From Flexistipes sinusarabici DSM 4947 (GTDB lineage Bacteria > Chrysiogenota > Deferribacteres > Deferribacterales > Flexistipitaceae): DNA of 64,000 nt. The stretch spans positions 1,711,451 through 1,775,450 of the forward strand of contig NC_015672.1 of NCBI RefSeq assembly GCF_000218625.1, read 5' to 3'. The first letter of the stretch is position 1; each line of letters begins with the position of its first letter. A program made the position numbers and the translations under genes. Below are positions 1 to 8,193 of this stretch, piece after piece. The notes under the pieces were generated by a model that had not been told where the DNA came from, ran no database searches, and worked only from the letters and a program-made list of their open reading frames with translations.

Positions 1-1202
1 CATGAATTCCAATACAGAAGCAATTTCATTATATAAAAATTCTCTCTCTAAAGTCGTAATCCCTTCAAGTCAGGTCATGAATTCCAATACAAACTTATAA
101 AAGGATATGTGAATCTGGAACACGTTGTCGTAATCCCTTCTAATCAGGTCATGGATTCCAATGATGTAAGAGTATATTACGATGAGACAAGACAATTATC
201 GTCGTAATCCCTTCTAATCAGGTCATGGATTCCAATAAAACCACAAACGGTATGATCTTAAGGGTCGATGACAGACGTCGTAATCCCTTCTAATCAGGTC
301 ATGGATTCCAATAGGAACTAAGCATGCAATAAACACTGCTGAAAGATTAGGTGTCGTAATCCCTTCTAATCAGGTCATGGATTCCAATAATTATGGATGA
401 AACTAATGTCCATCCTTCCTGATTATGAGTCGTAATCCCTTCTAATCAGGTCATGGATTCCAATAAAATGTATCTATTGAATGCGTTCAGCTTGCAGATG
501 GTCGTAATCCCTTCTAATCAGGTCATGGATTCCAATACAGAAGCGTATCATTTAAGTAAAAATTCTTTCTCTTAGTCGTAATCCCTTCTAATCAGGTCAT
601 GGATTCCAATTGAGAGGGATAGAAATACTAAGATTTATAGGCGAGAATGTCGTAATCCCTTCTAATCAGGTCATGGATTCCAATATAAAAAAGGAGGAAA
701 AAATGTACCTTTTAAATGCATTCAGGTCGTAATCCCTTCTAATCAGGTCATGGATTCCAATCCTTTTAAATGCATTCAGCCTACAGATGATGGATGAGTC
801 GTAATCCCTTCTAATCAGGTCATGGATTCCAATAACAAATGTGGAAAGGATTTCGACAAATATAGAAAGTCGTAATCCCTTCTAATCAGGTCATGGATTC
901 CAATGTCGCCCAGTTGATGGGTGGCAGGTTACCGGAAGGGGCGTCGTAATCCCTTCTAATCAGGTCATGGATTCCAATGGTAAAACTGTCCAAGCTCTAG
1001 CCTGGCTTCAATTGCGTCGTAATCCCTTCTAATCAGGTCATGGATTCCAATCCGCCCGGGTGCTCGGAGTAGCGCCAAATAGAATCAACGTCGTCGTAAT
1101 CCCTTCTAATCAGGTCATGGATTCCAATGCCGGAAGGGAGCACAACCCTTCCGGAGGGTTACAAAAGTCGTAATCCCTTCTAATCAGGTCATGGATTCCA
1201 AT
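1..1202 (-). CRISPR. CRISPR array 1 of the type III-B locus, cut by the left window edge
   Basis: There are sixteen complete 36-bp repeats plus a partial one at 1-13. Complete repeats start at 53, 127, 201, 277, 353, 429, 501, 575, 649, 726, 798, 869, 943, 1016, 1093 and 1167. Spacers are 35-41 bp. As read on the plus strand, repeats begin GTCGTAATCCCTTC. The 15 leader-proximal ones end GGATTCCAAT and carry TAATC, while the two oldest end GAATTCCAAT and carry AAGTC like array 2. The array sits directly after the minus-strand cmr operon and its leader lies to the right, so it is transcribed leftward and the newest spacer is 1129-1166. Several spacers appear to derive from a DUF1874 gene (see findings). 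Confidence 0.98.
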
Positions 1203-1480
1203 AGTCCCTATTTTTATACCTTAAGTTTTAGTAAGTTACAATGCCATTTTTTAGGAAGGGGGGTATCCGGTTTTTCTACTTTTCAAAATCAGCCCCCCTA
1301 ATTCATAAGCTATTAATAATATTGAACAAAAAATTTATTGTGGATCTTTGTTTTATTTTTCATAACTTATTGTTAATAAAGTAATTTCATATAACTTAGA
1401 TTCACTCTAAAATCCACACGAAATTTTGCAAATTTACAAAACAAAACTTACGACTCGTTTTGTTTTGCACTTATCTCTAA
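1203..1480 (-). promoter_or_regulatory. Leader and promoter of CRISPR array 1
   Basis: This AT-rich segment is repeated with high similarity beside array 2 (24307-24590), and the match is best in the 65 bp next to the first repeat. On the minus strand a promoter-like pair is TTGTAA (1236-1241), a 17-bp spacer, then TATAAA (1213-1218). This puts the predicted transcript start almost at the first repeat. A perfect 11-bp inverted repeat (CAAAACAAAAC with GTTTTGTTTTG, about 1436-1466) closes the conserved block. The promoter and the leader duplication are seen in sequence. A role in spacer integration is inferred from the known function of leaders. Confidence 0.85.
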
Positions 1481-1510
1481 ATGCCCTATTATTTTTCCAA
1501 ACAACAATAT

Positions 1511-1915
1511 TTATTTTACATATCTTCTAAAATTAACATGCTCAAAAACACTCTGTTTTCCAACTTCACTTGCAGATATACTCTCTTCGGATGCAATACG
1601 TTTTGTTGTAGAATAGACAGGAATCAATCCCATATCAAAGCACCTATTAACTATATAATAAGTTGCACCAAAATCACCTTGAACCAACGCAAAATCCCCC
1701 TTGCTTGAGTTAGCATCAATCCAGTCGACTATTCGATCTAGATCTGAAACCGGTAAATCACCTTCAGGTCTTATATTTGACCAAATGTTCTGCAAATCAT
1801 CCGGCAAATAAACAAAACTTGTAATATTCATCGAATGAGCATCTTCAATCTGAACATTGGTCAGAGAATGCGAAAAAATAAGGAGTAAGTTTTTATTCGT
1901 TTTATAGTAATTCAT
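1511..1915 (-). CDS. csx20: Csx20-like type III CRISPR accessory protein (probable cA4 ring nuclease)
   Basis: This small 134-residue protein is the last gene of the cmr operon. Its start overlaps the end of cmr6 by 14 bp, so it is probably translationally coupled. Visible hallmarks are LLLIFSHSLT near the N-terminus, YLPDDLQNIWS, the central VQGDFGATYYIVN, PVYSTTKR and the C-terminal HVNFRRY. I recognise this pattern as the Csx20 group of short Rossmann-like proteins linked to type III loci. Members are reported or proposed to degrade cyclic tetra-adenylate and so switch off CARF and SAVED effectors. Its position next to a Csx1-type nuclease fits that. The family name is from memory, and a relative such as Csx15 or Csx16 is the main alternative. 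Confidence 0.68.
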   Translation of the reverse strand: MNYYKTNKNLLLIFSHSLTNVQIEDAHSMNITSFVYLPDDLQNIWSNIRPEGDLPVSDLDRIVDWIDANSSKGDFALVQGDFGATYYIVNRCFDMGLIPVYSTTKRIASEESISASEVGKQSVFEHVNFRRYVK

Positions 1916-3218
1916 TTAGATCTGGGCACTCTTCCAAAATTTTATCCTTAATTTTCTTATGATCTTTTAAGATTCTTTTTATTTTTTTCTTATCACCGTT
2001 TGCCTTTTTTATTTTTCTAAGAGCTTTCTTTAGATCGTTTTCAATATCATTATCTGTTTGTCTTTCAGTTTCTTCGCTTATGTCTTTACCAAAACTCTCT
2101 TCAAGGTTTATATCTAAAATTTCAGCAACCTTTTTATAATGAGCTGTAAATTCACCATTCGCTTTAGTCTTTTTCACCTTTTTCTTAAAAGTTTCAGCTA
2201 TTTCTTTATTATCATTTATTTTATCGTTATTCTCCCATTGCTGAAAAAGAGAATCTATTGAGCTGTTATCGTTAGTTACCTGGATTTTATCTATAAAACT
2301 TTTTATTTCTCTTTTTAGTTTTTCCTCTTCTGTTAAAAATTTTTCTTCATAAGCATCTATTAAATCTTGGGGTTCTTCATTGCTTTCAATAGTAAATCTT
2401 CCGTACCCTACTGCAGTTTTTGCTCCAACACCGTCCTTTTCAAGAGAATTTTTTACTGCACTTGACACATCATGCATTATTTGCTCTATATCTTTGGTCT
2501 CCTTATCAATTAGCACTCTGAAAATAAAAGTAGTTCCTTTTGCTACAGTTAAAAATTTAATTGGAGTTGGATCATAGTAATCAGCTGGGGGTTTAAATTC
2601 TGAATAATAAGGGCCGTAATGTGGGCTCATTATATCTACATGGAGATAGGGGGTTTTTTCAGGATATGCATCTAAAAAGATGACTTTGCCCCGCCTGCCA
2701 TTATCTTGACTTGTCCCAAAGATTGTAGGAATTTTTGTCCAATCTGCTTCGTCATCAAACCAACCTTCTTCATCAACTATATTTTTTCCATAGGCTTCAT
2801 CAACTAAAGATAAAGTATGGGCAAATCTAACAATGCCCTTTATGCTTGAAGCAGGTATATAAGGTATTCCCAAACTATGGTCAAATGTCATCCCCACTTC
2901 ACATGGGTGTGCATTACCAATGCCTGTAACCATGGGGGAGGAAAGAGTAGCCCTGAAAGTTAAAATTTTATGAGTTTTTTCTTTTGACTTGCAGAATGCA
3001 TATTGATTGAGATGTTTTGTTTCTATCAATTCTTTTAAAAATCTATTATACTCGCGCAAGTTTTCATACTGGTCTTTATAATCATTAACATCATTAACTC
3101 CAGACTTTAGCGTGTTGCCATCTAAGAATACAAATTTGTAAAACCAAAGGCCAAAATTACCTTGATTAAATTTATCTTTTGTTACCAAGTCTTTTATTTC
3201 TTTATGAACCGGTATCAT
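1902..3218 (-). CDS. cmr6: Cmr6, RAMP subunit of the type III-B effector, with a charged C-terminal extension
   Basis: Cmr6 is a Cas7-like RAMP subunit that caps the backbone of the Cmr complex. The family core is seen as FDHSLGIPYIPASSIKG followed by VRFAHTL, with a later glycine-rich strand VGAKTAVGYGRF. I place the start at the ATG at 3218 (MIPVHKEIKDL). It has a GGAG-type ribosome-binding site and overlaps cmr5 by 17 bp. The more upstream in-frame start lacks such support. The protein is about 438 residues. Beyond the RAMP core, roughly the last 150 residues are highly charged and helical (many Lys/Glu, e.g. KKALRKIKKANGDKKK), longer than a usual Cmr6. The extension's function is unknown. 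Confidence 0.93.
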   Translation of the reverse strand: MIPVHKEIKDLVTKDKFNQGNFGLWFYKFVFLDGNTLKSGVNDVNDYKDQYENLREYNRFLKELIETKHLNQYAFCKSKEKTHKILTFRATLSSPMVTGIGNAHPCEVGMTFDHSLGIPYIPASSIKGIVRFAHTLSLVDEAYGKNIVDEEGWFDDEADWTKIPTIFGTSQDNGRRGKVIFLDAYPEKTPYLHVDIMSPHYGPYYSEFKPPADYYDPTPIKFLTVAKGTTFIFRVLIDKETKDIEQIMHDVSSAVKNSLEKDGVGAKTAVGYGRFTIESNEEPQDLIDAYEEKFLTEEEKLKREIKSFIDKIQVTNDNSSIDSLFQQWENNDKINDNKEIAETFKKKVKKTKANGEFTAHYKKVAEILDINLEESFGKDISEETERQTDNDIENDLKKALRKIKKANGDKKKIKRILKDHKKIKDKILEECPDLNELL

Positions 3219-3624
3219 TTTTACTCTCCTCTCCACTGAACCATGCATTAGCATATCTTTTTACCCATTCTAAAAGTGCCAGAGTTTCTTTTTGGGCTGT
3301 AAGATAATCCATTTGTGACAATTGGGAAATCTCTTTAATAAATTCCTTTTCATTGTTGTTTTTATTAAAACCAACAGTACTCAACTCTTTAATAAGCCAT
3401 TCTTTAATTATGCGGAACATAACTATATGCTTATCGTTTTCTTTTATCTTCATATCCTTATCAGTTCCTTTTGCAACAAGAAATGCCATTGTTTGCCCGA
3501 AACCGTTTTGTAAAATCATGGAAGGGACTCCTGAAGAAAGTGACTTGAAATCTTTTTTATCGCAACTGATCGTTAATACTTTTTCTAAAGCGTATTCTGC
3601 TCTTTTTTGACCAAGTGTTCTCAT
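3202..3624 (-). CDS. cmr5: Cmr5, small helical subunit of the type III-B effector
   Basis: This 140-residue, mostly alpha-helical protein has the position and size of Cmr5, the small Cas11-type subunit that lines the inside of the Cmr filament and contacts target RNA. The N-terminal stretch RTLGQKRAEYALEKV and the motif LPSGVPSMILQNGFG-like SGVPSMILQNGFGQTMAF match the Cmr5 pattern (a conserved P-x-M-I-x-x-N-G-L/F-x-x-x-L/M). Its start overlaps the cmr4 stop by 4 bp and its end overlaps cmr6, so all are read from one message. No catalytic role is expected. The identification rests on sequence pattern plus operon order. Confidence 0.93.
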   Translation of the reverse strand: MRTLGQKRAEYALEKVLTISCDKKDFKSLSSGVPSMILQNGFGQTMAFLVAKGTDKDMKIKENDKHIVMFRIIKEWLIKELSTVGFNKNNNEKEFIKEISQLSQMDYLTAQKETLALLEWVKRYANAWFSGEESKNDTGS

Positions 3625-4574
3625 TTCGTACCTCCATCAATCCAGCTAACATTACAAATACCCTTACCTAAAGTGATATCTCCGCCAATCTGAAAAAAAC
3701 TATCTATACTTTCTTGAAGATATTTTTTGATTGCATCTGCCTGCAATTCATTAGATTTTCCAGAAAAATAGACAACACTGTATAATACTGAATCCGATGG
3801 CAAAAATTCCTGATATCTTAATCCACCCTCTGCTGCTGTCCCTTTTTCAGAGTTTATTTTAATATTTGTTTGGACTTCGGTGCATGAAGTGACACAATAA
3901 TCAAACATCTCATCAGAAATAAGTAGCAATCTCTCTACTTGAGGAAATTTGTCATTTAAAAATTCGGATTCGAGCTTCTCATTAGCATTAACATTAACAG
4001 TCACATCTTCCAGAATTATCCTACTATTATCATTAAAATTGCCTTTTATAATTTTAGCATTATCTTCTTCTATATTTAAATCCCCAAATGTTTCAGAAAT
4101 ATTCAAGTATTCCAAATCTTTTGTTAGCTTTTTTAAAATTGTAGGAGATGTAACCCAGACAAAAGGGGCTAAATTTGATCTCATTGGAAAAGCCAGCAAT
4201 TTTGCATCCGAAACAGATATTGATCCGGGGAACGAGGTTATTTTATTTTCTTTATCCTCAAGTTTTTTGTAATTTTTATTTTCCTCTAATTTTTCACTAA
4301 CATAATTCCCATCTTTAAAAACAACCTCGCCATCATTATCCTTATCGATTCCAAAAATCCAATTTGTTAAGTATTCTCTATCAGATTTGTTTTTTACATT
4401 ATTTCTAAAGTGGTCCCTCATAGCTCCTTTGACCCCTGAAGCCTGGATAATTGGATAGCCGGTATGTCTTTCCCTCTGAATGGGAAGGTCAACAGTTGCA
4501 ACAGATGCGCCGCTGCCTGCGTGGATTGGTGAAACAGCATAAAACGAAAGTATTGAGCATATTTCTTTGTTCAT
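3621..4574 (-). CDS. cmr4: Cmr4, backbone RAMP and target-RNA nuclease of the type III-B effector
   Basis: Cmr4 forms the repeated Cas7-type backbone and cuts the bound target RNA at 6-nt intervals. The N-terminus shows SPIHAGSGASVATVDLPIQRE, split here as the glycine loop at residues 18-24 and the DLPIQRE motif. Asp29 is in the place of the catalytic aspartate known for this family. RAMP core motifs PIIQASGVKGAMRDHF and a C-terminal GGDITLGKGI strand are present. The length of 317 residues is normal. It follows cmr3 after 15 bp and overlaps cmr5 by 4 bp. Nothing suggests inactivation, so target RNA cleavage is expected. Confidence 0.95.
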   Translation of the reverse strand: MNKEICSILSFYAVSPIHAGSGASVATVDLPIQRERHTGYPIIQASGVKGAMRDHFRNNVKNKSDREYLTNWIFGIDKDNDGEVVFKDGNYVSEKLEENKNYKKLEDKENKITSFPGSISVSDAKLLAFPMRSNLAPFVWVTSPTILKKLTKDLEYLNISETFGDLNIEEDNAKIIKGNFNDNSRIILEDVTVNVNANEKLESEFLNDKFPQVERLLLISDEMFDYCVTSCTEVQTNIKINSEKGTAAEGGLRYQEFLPSDSVLYSVVYFSGKSNELQADAIKKYLQESIDSFFQIGGDITLGKGICNVSWIDGGTK

Positions 4575-4589
4575 AATAATCCTCCAAGT

Positions 4590-5498
4590 TTAATTTATAC
4601 TTATACAATTATCAAAATTACTATTAAAAACAGTTCCTGCTGGGAAATATCCTTTCATAGGTTTGTGGAATCTTTTATGTAAGTCCCAACCCCCCAAGTA
4701 TTGAATTTTTCCTGTGGAAATTACTGAATCATTGACTTTAGCAGAAGCCGGCATCAATGATAGACTCATGAAAAGCTCACCATTAGTATTTAAATTAATT
4801 TCCAAATCTTCTTTTTTGAATTTACCAAATCTTTGCTCAGCTCCGAGAGTTAAAATACCTCCATTACCAAGATCATCTATATCAATACCAAAGATAAAAC
4901 TAACGCCTTTTTTTAATCTGCAATGATTAAATGAATAGATATGGCTCTCTCTGGCAGTATGGTCTTTATTAAGTGCAATTCCTGTCCTCAGCTCAGAAAC
5001 ATAAAAATCTTTTACGTCTTTAACTTCAGCTTTATCACTGCCATTTATTAAATCATTATAATTTATCCATTTGCCGCCAATTGACTCCAGTTCACTTTCA
5101 CCTTTTGCCCAATATAGATCATCAGATGAGGTTTTTATAAGATCTGATTGGATAGAAAAACCTTTAATTATATTATATTTTCCATTTTCAGAAGTAGCGC
5201 ATGATTTTTCAACAAACCATGAATAAGGAGCCGGTAAATAGATTTTTTCGTCAATTTTGAAAAAAGGACCAACTAATTTAAATCCACCGTATTCTTCACC
5301 TATTCTAACTATATCACTAAATTTATCCTCATTATTTTTTTTATCTATATTATAAAAATAAGTCCTGATAGCACCTGCCATAGTATGAACAGGCGGAGGA
5401 AAATTGAAATTTGCATTATGGTCCTCACCTTTTTCCATAGGCTCTGCACCTCTAAAAAAAACAGTATCATTCGGCTCAAAACTATACCAATTATACAT
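4590..5498 (-). CDS. cmr3: Cmr3, Cas5-like RAMP subunit of the type III-B effector
   Basis: Cmr3 binds the 5' repeat tag of the crRNA and links Cas10 to the backbone. The start YSFEPNDTVFFRGAEPM and the PPPVHTMAGAIRTYFY segment match the Cmr3 N-terminal pattern (L-x-P-x-D-x-x-x-F-R, then P-x-P-x-x-x-x-G-A-x-R). A late G-x-Q-Y-L-G-G-W strand followed by HKPMKGYFPAGTVF resembles the family C-terminus. The length of 302 residues is normal. Its start overlaps the cas10 stop by 8 bp, consistent with coupled translation and fixed subunit ratios. Confidence 0.93.
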   Translation of the reverse strand: MYNWYSFEPNDTVFFRGAEPMEKGEDHNANFNFPPPVHTMAGAIRTYFYNIDKKNNEDKFSDIVRIGEEYGGFKLVGPFFKIDEKIYLPAPYSWFVEKSCATSENGKYNIIKGFSIQSDLIKTSSDDLYWAKGESELESIGGKWINYNDLINGSDKAEVKDVKDFYVSELRTGIALNKDHTARESHIYSFNHCRLKKGVSFIFGIDIDDLGNGGILTLGAEQRFGKFKKEDLEINLNTNGELFMSLSLMPASAKVNDSVISTGKIQYLGGWDLHKRFHKPMKGYFPAGTVFNSNFDNCISIN

Positions 5499-8193
5499 TT
5501 GCTACCTCCTCATCCCGGTGAAGGAAACCGGCAATAATAAGTCCTTCATTACTAAAATTATCTTGGTGGTCAAAAATAATTTTTGAAATATTTGCAGCAA
5601 TTTCTTCTTTTTCTTCAGATTTTTTACCAGAACGATCCAGTTGTTTTAAAATAAATTTTTCAAGTAAATCATTTTGCTCACTTTCCTGATGCCCTTTTAA
5701 ATTCTTTATTGCATCTATCCCGTCTTTTAGTTCTGCAAGTCTGTAGGCAAGAGATCTGGACATCTCTTCACCCATTTTATTCTGAATGCTAAGGAAGGCT
5801 TTTAGGCGTTCTTTATCGTCCCATTTGCAAATGAAAAATCTATCACCACCACTGCGTTTTTTAAGCTGAATTGCAATGGCATTTCTGCCACCTTCATCTT
5901 TTGCTTTTTTATCAAGTAGGTTATGAGCTTCTTTTATCATGTGGGTCAAGTCAGCCTTATGATGGCAAATTAAAGCTCCTGCTGAAATGGAAATCTCTTC
6001 ACCTTTGCCTAAACTTAAAGAAAGTTTTCCTGGGTTTGGTTTAAAGTTTTCGGAAATGTTGGAAATATTGATTTTGTTTTGATTAGATTCAATAAGCTTA
6101 AATGTAGATTTGTAATAGTCGTTAATTTCTTCTGCTGCTTTCAAAACATTAGAAACTGGAAGCACCGCACACACGTCATCCCCGCCTGCGTAAATGAGCT
6201 TTCCATCATAATTGTTTACAATATTTGCTACACCATAAATGGCAAAATCTCCAAGGGACTCTGAGATGGCTGAATGAATGGCGGGTGTTAAATTCCGCTT
6301 TGGTGACTCCTGAAAAATCTTTTGCCAGTTTTCAGAATAAGGACTTTCTATTTTACCATTCTGTAATTTATCAAATATTTCAGGGTGCATGATTGATTCC
6401 CAAGTAGAAGCGATTGTCTCTCCATTGACCAGTTTACCCATACGGTCACCATCCATAAGAAGAAGAGCATAATATTTATCGCTATAGCGCATCTCTTTAT
6501 CACTTACATGGCTATCGTGTATGCCTTGAGCTTTTTCAATCTTCTCATTTTCATCTTCAATGCCTTCTCTTATGTAATAATCGTGCAAAGCCATATATGT
6601 GGTACTTGGAAAGTTAGAAGAATCTTTGAAAGTTTTGAATAGCAAATGCTCTTTATACTTTTTAATATAATAATACGACAATCTTTTTGTCAGACATATT
6701 GAACACAACTTTTCATTATCCTTTAAGTCAGAACCATCTTCACCTTCCCAACTTTCTTTTAAATTTTTCCAAAAATTGTCTATATTCGTTTTATACTCAT
6801 TTGCTGACATGCCTTTTTCATAAGGGTTACTGTGAACAACTTCAAATTCTCCGCAAATGTGACATTTTTCACCGGGTTCAGGTTCCCGCTCAATGGTTTT
6901 TCTGTTTTTTTCTGCCGCAAGTGCAGATTGGCAAAGGGAATGTGAAACAGAATACAATGTACCTATCCCGGATTTCTCATAGTATTTTTTATCTTTAATC
7001 ATGTCATTAAAACACTTTAAAACATCAAAATTAGCATTATAAACTTTAGAGGGTAAGAGTGATTTAATTTCATCTTTGTTTTCTTCTTTAAGCATTTTGA
7101 CTGAAGCCCATTTAAATTCCCAAAAATTATCATTTTGACGATTGAAAATGCTGTCGATATAACTTCTTTCATCACTGTTCATGTGGAGTTCTTGAAAAAT
7201 ACCTTCTTTCACTGATGAATAGATTTCCTTCCATGCCTGTTTAATGGATTTTTCAACTTCTTCAGCAATTTCTTCTGATTTGCTAAAAGGAAGTAAAAAT
7301 AGGAACTTATTGGGGAAGGAAGCTATATCACTTTCTTTGTTGAGAAAATTAACTCCATACTTAACTTTCCATTCTTTTCTTAAATATTCATTAACAAGAA
7401 ATTGATCGATAAGAGAAGGGTAAAGTATGTGATCAGGCCCTAAATTTTCTACTACCCATCTTATTCCTTCAAATGCCAGATAAGATAAAAATACAGAGCC
7501 AGTCCAGTAATCCCTTAGTTTTCTGGCTTTTGAAATAAAAGCCTGTACAGGTGATATATTGAAAACCATCATTCCCAGGTCATCTTTTCCACCTAATTCA
7601 AAGCAAGACTGAATTGCAGATACAAGAGCGTTATGCTGCCAAATAGAATGATCAGGAAATCTTGTATCAGCCGGTAACCTGTGCCACAAAGCTCCTATAT
7701 CGCCAACATTATCTTGTGCAAGTCTGAATCTTAAAACAAGATGGGTGTATAAAAACCTTGCTTTTTTGAAATCATTAGGTTTTCCTTCAAATTGATCAGA
7801 ATACCCTCCAGTCCCTGCTTCTTTACCAATCTCTTTCTCCAGATAATTTTTTAATTTCTCCCAAATCTGCTTTGCACTTGCATCAGATAAGTCAAATTTC
7901 AAATGAGATTTTTCGCCTGTGGGATGTGTAATAACGGGATTTTTCAAGAAATCAACCGCCCCACTTTTTTCCTCATCAGAGCTATATCCTACTATTTGTC
8001 CTCTTTCAAAGCCTGAAGCAATGCCGTCAGCTTTTTTCCAAAAATCCTGATTTGGGGAATCTATCCCAAAGATGCTTACAATTTCTTTCGCCCTTTCCAC
8101 ATGACCTTTTATATCAAAGCATTTATCAAATGGATCATGCATATATGCCCAAAATTTGTTGTCCCAGTAGTTTGCTGGTAGATTTATTGCCAT
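5491..8193 (-). CDS. cmr2: Cas10/Cmr2, large subunit and cyclic oligoadenylate synthase
   Basis: This is a 900-residue Cas10. The N-terminus carries the HD-like motif HDPFDK (His19-Asp20), as in Cmr2 proteins. Two Cys pairs (CHIC near residue 442 and CSIC near 498) form the usual zinc-binding insert. The first palm motif is LLLMDGDRMGKL (around residue 580). The second palm has an intact AGGDDV (about residues 670-673), the signature of cyclic oligoadenylate synthesis from ATP when target RNA is bound. This makes second-messenger signalling very likely and fits the CARF, SAVED and ring-nuclease genes nearby. DNase activity of the HD part is less certain. It overlaps cmr1 by 10 bp and cmr3 by 8 bp. 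Confidence 0.97.
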   Translation of the reverse strand: MAINLPANYWDNKFWAYMHDPFDKCFDIKGHVERAKEIVSIFGIDSPNQDFWKKADGIASGFERGQIVGYSSDEEKSGAVDFLKNPVITHPTGEKSHLKFDLSDASAKQIWEKLKNYLEKEIGKEAGTGGYSDQFEGKPNDFKKARFLYTHLVLRFRLAQDNVGDIGALWHRLPADTRFPDHSIWQHNALVSAIQSCFELGGKDDLGMMVFNISPVQAFISKARKLRDYWTGSVFLSYLAFEGIRWVVENLGPDHILYPSLIDQFLVNEYLRKEWKVKYGVNFLNKESDIASFPNKFLFLLPFSKSEEIAEEVEKSIKQAWKEIYSSVKEGIFQELHMNSDERSYIDSIFNRQNDNFWEFKWASVKMLKEENKDEIKSLLPSKVYNANFDVLKCFNDMIKDKKYYEKSGIGTLYSVSHSLCQSALAAEKNRKTIEREPEPGEKCHICGEFEVVHSNPYEKGMSANEYKTNIDNFWKNLKESWEGEDGSDLKDNEKLCSICLTKRLSYYYIKKYKEHLLFKTFKDSSNFPSTTYMALHDYYIREGIEDENEKIEKAQGIHDSHVSDKEMRYSDKYYALLLMDGDRMGKLVNGETIASTWESIMHPEIFDKLQNGKIESPYSENWQKIFQESPKRNLTPAIHSAISESLGDFAIYGVANIVNNYDGKLIYAGGDDVCAVLPVSNVLKAAEEINDYYKSTFKLIESNQNKINISNISENFKPNPGKLSLSLGKGEEISISAGALICHHKADLTHMIKEAHNLLDKKAKDEGGRNAIAIQLKKRSGGDRFFICKWDDKERLKAFLSIQNKMGEEMSRSLAYRLAELKDGIDAIKNLKGHQESEQNDLLEKFILKQLDRSGKKSEEKEEIAANISKIIFDHQDNFSNEGLIIAGFLHRDEEVANV

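Noticed and set aside
1052-1092. Spacer peptide ARVLGVAPNRINV as part of a helix-turn-helix regulator
   Set aside because: The peptide alone would allow it, but its array 2 counterpart and the tiling with other spacers fit DUF1874 better. It is kept as the main alternative to test.
1436-1466. Leader inverted repeat as a factor-independent terminator of the cmr operon
   Set aside because: The stem is AT-rich and on the minus strand is followed by TAAATTTGC without a T-run, and it is conserved in leader 2 where no operon ends.
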